Shown: piece by piece, positions 33,191 to 41,252 of the stretch | How the letters are laid out: each line of letters opens with the position of its first letter | How positions within the stretch are numbered: the stretch's first letter is position 1 | Source of the DNA: Streptomyces sp. RFCAC02 | GTDB lineage: Bacteria; Actinomycetota; Actinomycetes; Streptomycetales; Streptomycetaceae | Reading direction: 5' to 3' | DNA: 64,000 nucleotides | NCBI RefSeq assembly: GCF_004193175.1 | Contig: NZ_SAUH01000001.1 | Span: 2,645,501-2,709,500, forward strand | The notes under the pieces: generated by a model | Databases searched by the model: none | The model's input: the letters and a program-made list of their open reading frames with translations, nothing else | Told to the model about the DNA's origin: nothing | Translations under genes and position numbers: made by a program

Positions 33191-34135
33191 GTGCGCGCCA
33201 TCAGCATGGAGGAGTTCGGCGGTCCCGAGGTGCTCCGTCTGCGGGAAATCCCCGAACCGCGGCCCCGCGCCGCGCACCATCTGCTGCGGGTGACACGTGC
33301 CGGCGTGAACTTCGCCGACGTCCACGTCCGCGGCAACACGTACCTCTCCCCCGTCACGCTGCCGTACGTCCCGGGCAACGAGGTCGTCGGCACCACGGAG
33401 GACGGGCGGCGCTTCGTCGGGCTGACACAGGGCGGCGGCTACGCGGAGCAGGCCCTGCTGCACCGACGGGTCGCGTGGGCCGTGCCGGACGACATCACCG
33501 ACGACCAGGCCGTGGCGCTCGCGCTCCAGGGGCAGTCGGCCTGGCACCTGCTGTTCACGACGGCCCGCGTCGCGGCGGGCGAGACCGTCGTCGTCCCGGC
33601 GGCAGGCGGCGGGCTCGGCTCCCTCGCCGTCCAGCTCGCCCGGGAGGCCGGGGCCACGGTGATCGCTCTGGCCAGCACCGAACGCAAACGCCGGCTCGCC
33701 CGCGACCTCGGCGCGGACGCCGCGATCGACTCGACGGCCGACGACCTGACGGCCCGCATCCTCGACGCGGCGGGCGGCCCCGTCCAGGTCGCACTGGAGA
33801 TGACCGGCGAACCCGTGCTGTCCCGCGTCCTCGACGCCCTCGCGCCGCACGGGCGGCTCGCCCTGTACGGCTTCGCCTCCGGTCGCCCGGCGGACCTGCC
33901 CATCCGGGCGCTTTTGGAGAAGTCCATCACCGTCTCCGGCTTCTGGCTGCCCAACCTCTACCGCGACCGTGAGGCCCTGCCCACCAGCATGACGGCGCTC
34001 TTCGAAGCCGTCCGCAAGGGCGCCGTCAAACCCGTGCACGGCGGCGTCCTCCCCCTGGGCGACGCGTCAACGGCCCACGCCACGCTGGCGACGCGCGAGC
34101 ACGTCGGCAAGCTGTCCCTCGACCCGACGACATGA
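33191..34135 (+). CDS. zinc-type alcohol dehydrogenase/quinone reductase (MDR superfamily)
   Basis: The 314-residue enzyme starts at GTG 33191 after AAGGAG. It has the GroES-like domain (about 25-105; AGVNFADVHVRGN, PYVPGNEVVG) and a Rossmann domain with VVPAAGGGLGSLAVQLAREAGA at about 136-157, the NADPH site. The zinc ligands of true alcohol dehydrogenases are missing, so it is of the quinone oxidoreductase branch, reducing quinones or enones with NADPH. Its stop overlaps the ATG of an IclR-type regulator by 4 nt. This high-GC pair looks native rather than part of the mobile island. Confidence 0.9.
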   Translation: MRAISMEEFGGPEVLRLREIPEPRPRAAHHLLRVTRAGVNFADVHVRGNTYLSPVTLPYVPGNEVVGTTEDGRRFVGLTQGGGYAEQALLHRRVAWAVPDDITDDQAVALALQGQSAWHLLFTTARVAAGETVVVPAAGGGLGSLAVQLAREAGATVIALASTERKRRLARDLGADAAIDSTADDLTARILDAAGGPVQVALEMTGEPVLSRVLDALAPHGRLALYGFASGRPADLPIRALLEKSITVSGFWLPNLYRDREALPTSMTALFEAVRKGAVKPVHGGVLPLGDASTAHATLATREHVGKLSLDPTT

Positions 34136-34962
34136 CGGACGACGTCTGGACGGAGGGCGCCGCGATCCGCCTGGGCGGCACCGGGCACGCGGAGCGCGTC
34201 TTCCGCGTGCAGCGGGCGTTCGCGGACCTCGGCGGCGACATCCACGGCCCCGGCGCGCTGGCCCGCGCGTCCGGCCTGGACGACTCGGCCGTCTACCGCA
34301 TCCTGCAGACGGGCGTACACCTCGGCGTCTTCGAACGCGTCGGCCGCGGCCGGTACCGCCTCGGTACACGCACGGCCTCCATGGGCATCCACGCACTGGC
34401 AAACGCACCCGGCACCACAACGCGCGCGGTCCTGGACCGACTGCGCGAAACGACGGACGGCGGCCTCGCCATGCTCTACGTCCTCGCACCCTTCGGCGGC
34501 GCGCAACGCCAGTGCATCGACATGGCCGTCGGCGACTCCGACCTCGGCGAACTCGGCATGACACCACGCGAAGTCCTCACAGTGACCCGCTCACTGCGCA
34601 CCGGAGCCAGCGGCCGAACCATCCTCGCGCACCTGCCGAGAGCCATCCAACAACGAGTCCTGGCCGAACCAGTCCCCACCGAAGCAGGCCCCGGCGCCTA
34701 CCAGGACAACGACGCACTGCTGCGCTCACTGGAACAGATCCGCGAACAGGGCTACGCCACCGGCTTCGAGGAATGCTCACCGGGCTGGAACAGCTGCGCG
34801 GCCCCCATCATGTGGGGCGACCTGATCATGGGCTCGGCACTGCTGCTCAAACCGGCAACCGTCATGCCGCACATCACCGACACAGTGATCACGGCAACCA
34901 GAAAAGCAGCAGCAGAACTCAGCGCCTACGCACGCCACCCAACCCCGAACCAGCACCTCTGA
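34132..34962 (+). CDS. IclR-type transcriptional regulator
   Basis: The 276-residue protein has an N-terminal winged helix (about 18-80; GPGALARASGLDDSAVYRILQTGVHLGVFERVGRGRYRLG) and a GAF-like effector domain (about 95-265) with GASGRTILAHLP at about 160. The effector domain continues with QIREQGYATGFEE and CAAPIMWGDLIMGSALLL, the standard order for IclR proteins. It is translationally coupled (ATGA) to the quinone-reductase-like gene and probably controls it. The last 100 bp become A-rich and lead directly into the CRISPR leader. Confidence 0.88.
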   Translation: MTDDVWTEGAAIRLGGTGHAERVFRVQRAFADLGGDIHGPGALARASGLDDSAVYRILQTGVHLGVFERVGRGRYRLGTRTASMGIHALANAPGTTTRAVLDRLRETTDGGLAMLYVLAPFGGAQRQCIDMAVGDSDLGELGMTPREVLTVTRSLRTGASGRTILAHLPRAIQQRVLAEPVPTEAGPGAYQDNDALLRSLEQIREQGYATGFEECSPGWNSCAAPIMWGDLIMGSALLLKPATVMPHITDTVITATRKAAAELSAYARHPTPNQHL

Positions 34963-35037
34963 GACCATGAACGCATGACCACAGACGCCACCAGTCAAGA
35001 AACGGCAAAGCCGCTCTAACACCGCAGGTCAAAAAGG
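34963..35037 (+). promoter_or_regulatory. putative CRISPR leader
   Basis: The 75 nt between the IclR stop and the first repeat are relatively A-rich (AAGAAACGGCAAAG; CAGGTCAAAAAGG next to repeat 1). The degenerate repeat is at the far right end of the array, so the leader should be on this side. It is short, and a typical promoter is not obvious. Confidence 0.5.
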
Positions 35038-36023
35038 GTGCTCCCCGCGCGAGCGGGGGTGTTCCGGAGCGCCTCCGCCGCGGTCTCGCCGTGCTGATGT
35101 GCTCCCCGCGCGAGCGGGGGTGTTCCGGTCACCGCCTCGACGGTGTCCGCCGCAATCGCAGTGCTCCCCGCGCGAGCGGGGGTGTTCCGAGGCGGTGGTC
35201 GAGGTCGGCGACGACGGTGCGGTGCTCCCCGCGCGAGCGGGGGTGTTCCGTGGGGCCGACAGTACCTCTCAGCGCTGACAAGGTGCTCCCCGCGCGAGCG
35301 GGGGTGTTCCGTAGCCGTCCGCCAGCTTCCGGTAGCCGTCCACGTGCTCCCCGCGCGAGCGGGGGTGTTCCGAGAACCACCGAACCGATCAGCTCAGGCG
35401 TGGCGTGCTCCCCGCGCGAGCGGGGGTGTTCCGACCCGACCGTACAGGCGGTCGGCATTGGTGGCGTGCTCCCCGCGCGAGCGGGGGTGTTCCCTGGCCG
35501 CGTCGGCGAGGGCGTCCGCCGCCTTCGTGCTCCCCGCGCGAGCGGGGGTGTTCCCTGTGGCGAGTGTGGCAGGCCAACGGGATGGACGTGCTCCCCGCGC
35601 GAGCGGGGGTGTTCCGTGCGGGCAGCGCAGCTCACCATCGACGTACAGTGCTCCCCGCGCGAGCGGGGGTGTTCCGAAACGGCCGGGACTACGGTCTAAA
35701 AACGGCCTGTCCTCCCCGCGCGAGCGGGGGTGTTCCGCCCGGCTACCTCTACCTCGCCGGCCTCGGCGCGTCCTCCCCGCGCGAGCGGGGGTGTTCCGGG
35801 GTCCCAGTCGAGGAGCGAGTCCGTGAGGTGGTCCTCCCCGCGCGAGCGGGGGTGTTCCGGTGACGCGAAACTTCGGGTTGCCGAGACTGCTGTGCTCCCC
35901 GCGCGAGCGGGGGTGTTCCGGGGGAGGAGTACAACGAGCGCGGCACCCGCTAGTGCTCCCCGCGCGAGCGGGGGTGTTCCGCCACGGTGCGCGCTCTCAT
36001 CTCCGCCGAGCGGGGGTGTTCCG
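35038..36023 (+). CRISPR. type I-E-like CRISPR array, 16 full repeats plus a 3'-truncated repeat
   Basis: Sixteen 29-nt repeats begin at 35038, 35099, 35161, 35222, 35283, 35344, 35405, 35466, 35527, 35588, 35648, 35709, 35770, 35831, 35892 and 35953. Each starts GTGCTCCCCGCGCGAGC (or GTCCTCCCC) and ends GGGGTGTTCCG, with a CCCCGC/GCGGGG hairpin. Spacers are 32 nt except 33 nt (spacer 2) and 31 nt (spacer 10). Repeats 8 and 9 end in C instead of G; repeats 12-14 have C at position 3. The final repeat keeps only its 3' half (GAGCGGGGGTGTTCCG, 36008-36023). The pattern matches actinobacterial type I-E. No cas gene is present in the window. Confidence 0.98.
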
Positions 36024-36099
36024 TCCCCCCTCTGGTTGTACCGTCACGGAACGATCACTCTGCCGGTATGCCCATGTCACTTACGGCAAGCTCCTGGTC

Positions 36100-36999
36100 A
36101 TGAGACTCACCCGCGCGCGGCACGGCATCGTGGCCGCGTTCACGACAGCCGCACTTACCCTGGCCGCCGCCGCATGCAGTTCGGACGGCGACGATGGCAA
36201 CCGTCCATCCGCCGCCGGCGGCTCCCGGGAGCAACTCCGCCAAGCCGTCGAGGACAACCTCGCCGCGATCAATGACGGCGACGTCGATGCCCTGCTCGCC
36301 AGCCAGTCCGCCAACTGCCGCGAGCGGACCACCCCCGAGGAGACCGCCCAGGCACTCGAACTCATCGACGCCTTCTACGGTGACGTCTCCCTCGAAGACC
36401 TCGACATCATCGAGTTCGACGGGACGACCGCCCGCGTCCGCGGCACCACCGGGATCGAAGCCATCGACGAGTCCGGCGACCAGGACGGCGCACGCTGGAT
36501 CTGGGAGGACGGCGCGTGGCGCGACGACAGTTGCGACGAAGACGCGGCCGACGACCAGGAAGCCGACGACCCCGCCGACACCGTCCCCACGGATCTCCCC
36601 GTGGGCAAGAGTCACGACTGGAGCGACGGCGCCACGACCACGGTCACCGGAGTCTCGGAGATTCCGGACGACAGCCTCGGCGAATTCTCCACACTCACCG
36701 AGGGACACACACCCTTCTGGGTGGAGATCACGATCACCAACCACAGCGAGCAACCGATCGACCTCGGCGACTTCCACCTGTCGGTCGAGGGCGCGACCAA
36801 CGGTGGGACCGTCGACTCAGTGTACATCGAGGACCAGGAGCACCTCGAAGGACGCCTCGCCCCCGGAGAGACCAAGGAGTGGCGAGACTCCTACAGCATC
36901 GACACAGCCGCCAACGGACGTGACCTGGTGATCGAGGTCTGGCGTACCAGCGAGGACCTCTTCCTGGACGCACCGACCTGGGTGGCGACGATCGAGTAG
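36100..36999 (+). CDS. lipoprotein with NTF2-like and DUF4352-like domains
   Basis: The 299-residue protein starts at ATG 36100. Its signal peptide (MRLTRARHGIVAAFTTAALT, then LAAAACSS) ends in an imperfect lipobox with Cys about 26. Residues 40-130 look like an NTF2/SnoaL domain (QAVEDNLAAINDGDVDALLAS and CRERTTPEETAQALELI). An acidic linker (about 150-165) leads to an immunoglobulin-like DUF4352-type domain with FWVEITITNHSEQPIDLGDF and GRLAPGETKEW. It should sit on the outer membrane face. It begins 77 nt after the array. Function unknown. Start context is weak, but no better start exists. Confidence 0.78.
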   Translation: MRLTRARHGIVAAFTTAALTLAAAACSSDGDDGNRPSAAGGSREQLRQAVEDNLAAINDGDVDALLASQSANCRERTTPEETAQALELIDAFYGDVSLEDLDIIEFDGTTARVRGTTGIEAIDESGDQDGARWIWEDGAWRDDSCDEDAADDQEADDPADTVPTDLPVGKSHDWSDGATTTVTGVSEIPDDSLGEFSTLTEGHTPFWVEITITNHSEQPIDLGDFHLSVEGATNGGTVDSVYIEDQEHLEGRLAPGETKEWRDSYSIDTAANGRDLVIEVWRTSEDLFLDAPTWVATIE

Positions 37000-37045
37000 T
37001 CCTGTTCGGGAACGGACGCCTCGGTGGCTACGGGGTCAGCGAAAG

Positions 37046-37294
37046 CTATCCCTCGGTCTTCACGACGGCTTCGTGTGCCGCGTGGGCGAGGATCGTCTGA
37101 GTGCGGGCAGGAAGGCCGGATCGGTTCCAGGTGAAGAGCGCGTGGTAGGCCAGGATCTGCCGCAGTCCGCGGGTGAGGTGATGTCCCCGCGCTCCACGAG
37201 CTGATCGACCATCTCCCCGCGCAGACGGTCCGCGTCGGTGGCGGCCTCGGTCATGTTGCTCACAGGCTCGATTCCTTCCGGAAGGCTCACTCAC
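37046..37294 (-). pseudogene. fused remnant of a methyltransferase-like gene
   Basis: Near ATG 37252-37254 one frame gives MTEAATDADRLRGEMVDQLV and ERGDITSP, resembling the N-terminus of protein-L-isoaspartate-type methyltransferases in Streptomyces. The sequence then shifts to LAYHALFTWNRSGLPARTQT followed by ILAHAAHEAVVKTEG and stop at 37046. The middle of the gene is missing. The 3' part is about 75% identical to the fragment at 28500-28740. Identity of the parent gene is uncertain. Confidence 0.45.
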
Positions 37295-37572
37295 TGCATG
37301 GCCGGGGAGCCCTCGGGAGAGGGCGTGACGAGGCGTGGGACGGCCCGGTCCGACGGCCAGGCGGACACTGACGCGCGCAGTGTAGCCACGCGACTACCGT
37401 CCGGCCGGATCCGGCGGAACGGCCGCCGGCGCGGCCTCGCCCAGCCACTGAACCAGCGGCCGCGGCAGGCGGACAAGGAACCGGCTGTACCCCGGCCGTA
37501 CCCCACTCGCCAATGTGCCGGGATCCGGGCGAACGGGCCACCGACCCGTCGCGCGACTGGTGGAATCGGCCC

Positions 37573-37983
37573 GTGCAGACGACACAGCACCCGGCAGGAC
37601 ACCCGCTCGCCTACCTGCGACACCGCCACGGCCTGTCCCTCGAGGACCTGGCCGGCCTCGTCCGCCGTGAACTCGTACGGCAAGGGCTGCGGTCCGGAAT
37701 CACCCGCCAGCGCATCGCCGACTTCGAACACCCCGAGCGGCGCGGCGGACGGTATCCGGGCGAGGAACTGCAACGCGTTCTCGCCCGCGTTTTCGACATT
37801 CCGCAGGAACTCGTGCGCCCGGAAGACTGGCCCTGGTGGCTGCCCGCCACCGACAGCCCCATGCATCAGGTAATCCCGCAGCAACGAGCCTGGTCGGCCA
37901 GTCCAGAGGGGCGCTGCTACCCAGCAGGCGGTGTGCGTACTCCGAAGCGCGCCAGGCAGTGCCAGACCTTCTTGAGGTCCTGA
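37573..37983 (+). CDS. XRE-type DNA-binding protein, probably truncated at the C-terminus
   Basis: From GTG 37573 the frame encodes 136 residues. An XRE-like helix-turn-helix (about 10-70; LAYLRHRHGLSLEDLAGLVR, then GITRQRIADFEHPERRGGRY) is followed by a helix ELQRVLARVFDIPQELVRPE. After about residue 95 the sequence loses protein character and overlaps the end of the facing DUF3626 gene. The missing C-terminal part suggests a deletion. If made, it could still bind DNA. High-GC codon use indicates an actinobacterial origin. Confidence 0.55.
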   Translation: MQTTQHPAGHPLAYLRHRHGLSLEDLAGLVRRELVRQGLRSGITRQRIADFEHPERRGGRYPGEELQRVLARVFDIPQELVRPEDWPWWLPATDSPMHQVIPQQRAWSASPEGRCYPAGGVRTPKRARQCQTFLRS

Positions 37984-38783
37984 AGGCCGTACCGGCCAGT
38001 GCGGGCCGCATCCCCGATGACCTTGGGGTTGAGCAGGCCGTCAACGGCGATCTCGACACCCAGGTCAACGTATTCCTGCCCCCGGTAGCTTGAATGACGT
38101 CGCAGTTCAGCCACGCTGAGCCGAAAACCTGGGTGCCATTCGATTGGGCACGGGAGGCGATGAGCTGCTACTTCAACCTCTGTCCCGCGATAGCTCGGGT
38201 CCAACACCAGTGCCTCGACGTCACAGTCGAACCCGACCCGTCCGTGAATCTGCGCCTCAATGTGACAGTCCAGGGCATCCAACTTGCCCGCCTCGGCCAA
38301 CTCGATGAGTGAGCAACGGTCTGCTGTGCCGAAGTCGGAGGGCTCGGTGGAACTGTCGGGGTAGCAGAACGTGGTGCGTCTCAGGGTCTCGATGTTGAGT
38401 CTGAAGTACGAAGAGCCGAACCGCGGTGCACCACCGACCGGGTCTTGGCGGTAGTTCAGCGCTCCGTATACGGGGCGCTGGTCAGCCGGGGCTTCGTCGT
38501 ACGCACCGCCAAAGATACGACTCTCCCAACGCCACCGGTCTCCACCAGGATGAGCAGTGAGACCACCGTTGCTCGTACCTGTCACGAACTGCGATCGGTA
38601 AACACCGTCTTCCACCATCTGGGCCAGAGTCAGACGATGTCCTGCGGGACGATCGGGATGAAAGTGCATCGTCACCCGGAGGTCTCCAGCGAGCGGCTCT
38701 CCTCCGCAGGAAACAGCCACATGCTGCAGAGCCTTCTCCTGAAGCGATACGACGATGTCAGCACCCATGCGTGGAGTTTGCAC
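37917..38783 (-). CDS. DUF3626 domain protein
   Basis: The 288-residue frame contains the blocks I associate with DUF3626: LRVTMHFHPDRPAGHR, VEDGVYRSQFVTGTSNGGLT followed by AHPGGDRWRWESRIFGGAYD, YFRLNIETLRRTTFCYPDSS, and ALVLDPSYRGTEVEVAAHRL. The conserved His, Arg and Glu residues suggest an enzyme, perhaps distantly related to ADP-ribosyl transferases, but this is conjecture. Starts at GTG 38783 or ATG 38768 both lack a ribosome site, so the N-terminus may be trimmed. GC is moderate (about 60%), unlike core genes, in line with an island origin. Confidence 0.75.
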   Translation of the reverse strand: MQTPRMGADIVVSLQEKALQHVAVSCGGEPLAGDLRVTMHFHPDRPAGHRLTLAQMVEDGVYRSQFVTGTSNGGLTAHPGGDRWRWESRIFGGAYDEAPADQRPVYGALNYRQDPVGGAPRFGSSYFRLNIETLRRTTFCYPDSSTEPSDFGTADRCSLIELAEAGKLDALDCHIEAQIHGRVGFDCDVEALVLDPSYRGTEVEVAAHRLPCPIEWHPGFRLSVAELRRHSSYRGQEYVDLGVEIAVDGLLNPKVIGDAARTGRYGLQDLKKVWHCLARFGVRTPPAG

Positions 38784-39309
38784 GGACGGTGCTGCTCAAC
38801 GCACTTCAGTTTGTCAGACAGGCTACAGCCATGCCGAAGTCCAGCGGCCTTAGCATCGACCACGCACGCCGAATAGCGCAGGGTCGGGACACTGCCTCTT
38901 CACCAGTAGGTGGACCGTCATGCTCCCACTCACGTCGAGCGGAGGGGACCTGCATGGGGAAGTGGATGCACGACGACCCTACGAGCGCAAGGGCTGGCGC
39001 GCCGACGCCGACAGCTGCGAACTGCCGCCAATGGCCACTGGACACACGACCGGACGACCGGACGACACGAGCGGATCGCCGCGCCTGCTGTGGACTCACG
39101 GCGACGGCAACGGCAGGCCGCCGGCGGTCGGCCCATCCGCCATCGTCAGCGACGGACTACCTGTCGAGCCTGACCCCCGGCGACGACATCGACCATCGCG
39201 GCACCTCGTTCTCCGAAGACCTCCTGAGCCGGCTCCTGACCGCCCTCACCACCCAGCATCCAGCATCGCCACCTCAGCATGGCCCACTACGACGGAGTGC
39301 AGTTCCACG
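38784..39309 (+). pseudogene. remnant of a pentapeptide-repeat-type gene in a 525-nt gap
   Basis: Between the DUF3626 gene and the gene at 39310 there is no intact frame. One + strand frame ends TDYLSSLTPGDDIDHRGTSF then SEDLLSRLLTALT (about 39155-39255), which I recognise as the region preceding pentapeptide repeats in Streptomyces proteins. A neighbouring frame continues HRHLSMAHYDGVQFHDDSDD. The repeats themselves are missing. The rest of the gap shows no feature. Confidence 0.4.
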
Positions 39310-39828
39310 ATGACTCTGATGACCCACGATGAGGCCCTCAAGCAGCTCCGCCACATCGCGCGAGAGCGGGCTTTTGGTAGGCACATCGGGTCCGACCGGC
39401 TCATCCGGACAGGGCTCGACGCGCTCATTGCTGGGGTTGAGAGTCCCTCCCTCGCCATGCTGGCCGGCCTCCTCCGGAGCGAGGAGCCCGAAGCGCCAGA
39501 GCTTTTCGACCAAGTACTCGAGGAGCTGGGACTGCTCTTCCAGCCGCCCGCTGACCCGCGCGACGCGAAGTGGGCGATGGCCTACTGGATCGCTGGTCAG
39601 ATTGCCGACGGCACCATGGATCCCGCCGCTGGCACCCACATCATCTGGGCAGACATCGCCTATGACCTTGGCTACCCCGAAGAACTGCAGTCCCTCGTCT
39701 CGTGCGCTTTCAACCTGGCCGAGTGGGGAGAGGGCTGGGGAGTCTCCGTGGAGGAGCTGAACAGGGAAGCCGTCGAGGCGGCGCAGGAGTTCTTGAGTAA
39801 GCGGTCGGCAACAGAAGCAGGCAGCTGA
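39310..39828 (+). CDS. uncharacterised 172-residue acidic protein
   Basis: ATG 39310 (MTLMTHDEALKQL) opens a 172-residue, helical, acidic, cytoplasmic protein. Blocks are LRHIARERAFGRHIGSDRLI, LAMLAGLLRSEEPEAPELFD, YWIAGQIADGTMDPAAGTHI and AFNLAEWGEGWGVSVEELNR. Similar unknown proteins are common in Streptomyces, as far as I recall, often near toxin-like genes. An immunity role is possible but not shown. No clear ribosome site. It may once have been preceded by the pentapeptide-type gene whose remnant overlaps its 5' end. Confidence 0.65.
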   Translation: MTLMTHDEALKQLRHIARERAFGRHIGSDRLIRTGLDALIAGVESPSLAMLAGLLRSEEPEAPELFDQVLEELGLLFQPPADPRDAKWAMAYWIAGQIADGTMDPAAGTHIIWADIAYDLGYPEELQSLVSCAFNLAEWGEGWGVSVEELNREAVEAAQEFLSKRSATEAGS

Positions 39829-40183
39829 AGTGTCCGGTTCTTGCTCGCTGCGGTTCGGCAGCCTCCAACGATCCTGTCCATGCACTGGATCCTGCGCCGC
39901 TGGAACAGATCACCGCGCTGCGCGCGGTACTGGACGAACTCGAATGGGGAAGTGCGGGCCGAGCCGGACCCACTCACCGTCGCCGAACGTGTCTTTGAAC
40001 GGGTGACCGGGCAGCTCGCTGAGGGACGCGCCTTGGCCGAGTCGAACGCCGCTACTCGGAGCGGCTCAGCACGGGCGTGGTGCCGCCTGTCGGCTCGATG
40101 GAGAGCGTCCAGCGGTGCACAGGCGCGAGTAATCGCTGTGGGCGCCGGTCCATGACAGTTGTCGGTCTGCGTCCGAACCTTGA
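39829..40183. other. decayed stretch upstream of the integrase remnant
   Basis: About 355 nt contain protein-like pieces in different frames (LEQITALRAVLDELEWGSAG at about 39902-39960, then LTVAERVFERVTGQLAEGRA in the next frame), consistent with an eroded gene. No start, ribosome site or complete product can be supported. Confidence 0.35.
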
Positions 40184-41080
40184 TGGCCGGGCTGCGGGCC
40201 ACGCGCAGGGGCGCGCATCGCCTCGACGATTCCGTTGCGGGTCTTCGATGTGCCCGAGGCCCGGCCCGACACCGCGGCCTCGTCCATCACCCGGAAGCGA
40301 GCCATCTTCCACAACGCGGTCGTCTTCGCCATGGACGCCGGGCTGATCAGCGAGAACCTGATCCCCCGGATCAGCTGGTCGCTGCCCGAGCCCGTGGACG
40401 AGGAGATCGACCCGGCGAGCGTCCCCAACCCCGAACTGGCACGCTCCCTGCTGCGAGCAGTCGGCAACCAGGGCAAGCGAGGCCGGAGACTGGTGGCGTT
40501 CTTCGGCTGCATCTACTACGCAGCCGCCCGTCCCGCCGAACTGCTCGAACTGCGACCGAGCCAGTGCCATCTCCCACGCCGGGGCTTCGGCTGCATCAGG
40601 CTCCAGAAGACGAGGCCGCGGTCCGGGCGCGGTTGGACGGACAGCGGCGAGACGCACGACCAGCGGGGGCTCAAGAAGCGTTCCCGCAAGGCCGTACGCA
40701 CCGTGCCCATCCCTCCCCAGCTCGTGGCCCTGCTCCGCTGGCACATCGAGGCGTACGGCACCGCCCCGGACGGACGGATCTTCCGGACGCTGCGGAACGG
40801 CCTGCTGCACGAAAGCAGCTACGGCGAGGTCTGGGCACGGGCACGCGAAGCGGTGCTGACGCCGCAGGAGTACGAGTCGGATCTGGCGAAGCGGCCCTAC
40901 GACCTCCGCCATGCCTGCGTATCGACGTGGCTCAGCGCCGGTGTGGCCCCGCAGACCGCCGCCAAGCGCGCCGGCCACAGCGTCACCGTGCTGCTGCGGG
41001 TGTACACACGGTTCATCAAGGACACCGACGACGCCGAGAACGCCAAGATCGCGGCACGCCTCGCCGGACCGGTGACCTGA
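40184..41080 (+). pseudogene. tyrosine site-specific integrase, N-terminally truncated
   Basis: The frame is open from 40184 (TGA at 40181-40183) to TGA 41078-41080 but has no ATG or GTG near its start. A TTG at 40235 would give 281 residues, against about 400-450 in intact actinobacterial integrases. The arm-binding N-domain is missing; the core-binding helix region (ITRKRAIFHNAVVFAMDAGL) and the catalytic domain remain. Catalytic residues: Arg in AARPAELLELR, Lys/Arg in RKAVRTVPIP, the second Arg in YDLRHACVSTWLSAG, His in AGHSVTVLL, and the Tyr nucleophile in RVYTRF. The gene points at tRNA-Tyr, the usual layout of tRNA-integrated elements. Confidence 0.8.
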
Positions 41081-41094
41081 GACCCGCGAAGAAC

Positions 41095-41122
41095 GCCCCA
41101 CGCTGCCCCACACATGCCCCAC
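41095..41122. repeat. three phased GCCCCAC repeats downstream of the integrase
   Basis: GCCCCAC occurs at 41095-41101, 41105-41111 and 41116-41122, spaced 10 and 11 bp, about one helical turn apart. They lie between the integrase stop and tRNA-Tyr, where arm-type integrase or excisionase sites are expected in an att region. Confidence 0.6.
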
Positions 41123-41198
41123 ACGCGCTGGTCAGCACGCGGAATCAGGCGAGACAAACCGGGACAGGGCAGACATTCCGCCGGATGGGGCGCAAGAG

Positions 41199-41244
41199 AA
41201 AAAACGTGGCCCCCGACCGCGTCTCCGCAGGTCAGAGGCCACAT
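41199..41244 (-). terminator. intrinsic terminator downstream of tRNA-Tyr
   Basis: Read on the - strand, GTGGCCTCTGACC and GGTCGGGGGCCAC form a long stem with few mismatches around an 11-nt loop, followed within 2 nt by six T and a further pyrimidine run. It lies 9 nt beyond the tRNA 3' end and is well placed to end its transcript. Confidence 0.8.
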
Positions 41245-41252
41245 CGTTGGAG

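Noticed and set aside
35091..35863. Long open frames across the CRISPR array on both strands, rich in LPARAGVF, SPRERGC and GTPPLARGA repeats
   Set aside because: They are translations of the CRISPR repeats with period 61; no start context or protein family.
38806..39099. A - strand frame of 97 residues between the DUF3626 gene and 39310
   Set aside because: No ribosome site, Arg/Ser-rich composition typical of shadow frames, and overlap with the pentapeptide-type remnant.
39672..40202. A 176-residue - strand frame over the eroded region upstream of the integrase
   Set aside because: Antisense to the gene at 39310-39828 for part of its length and of low-complexity composition.
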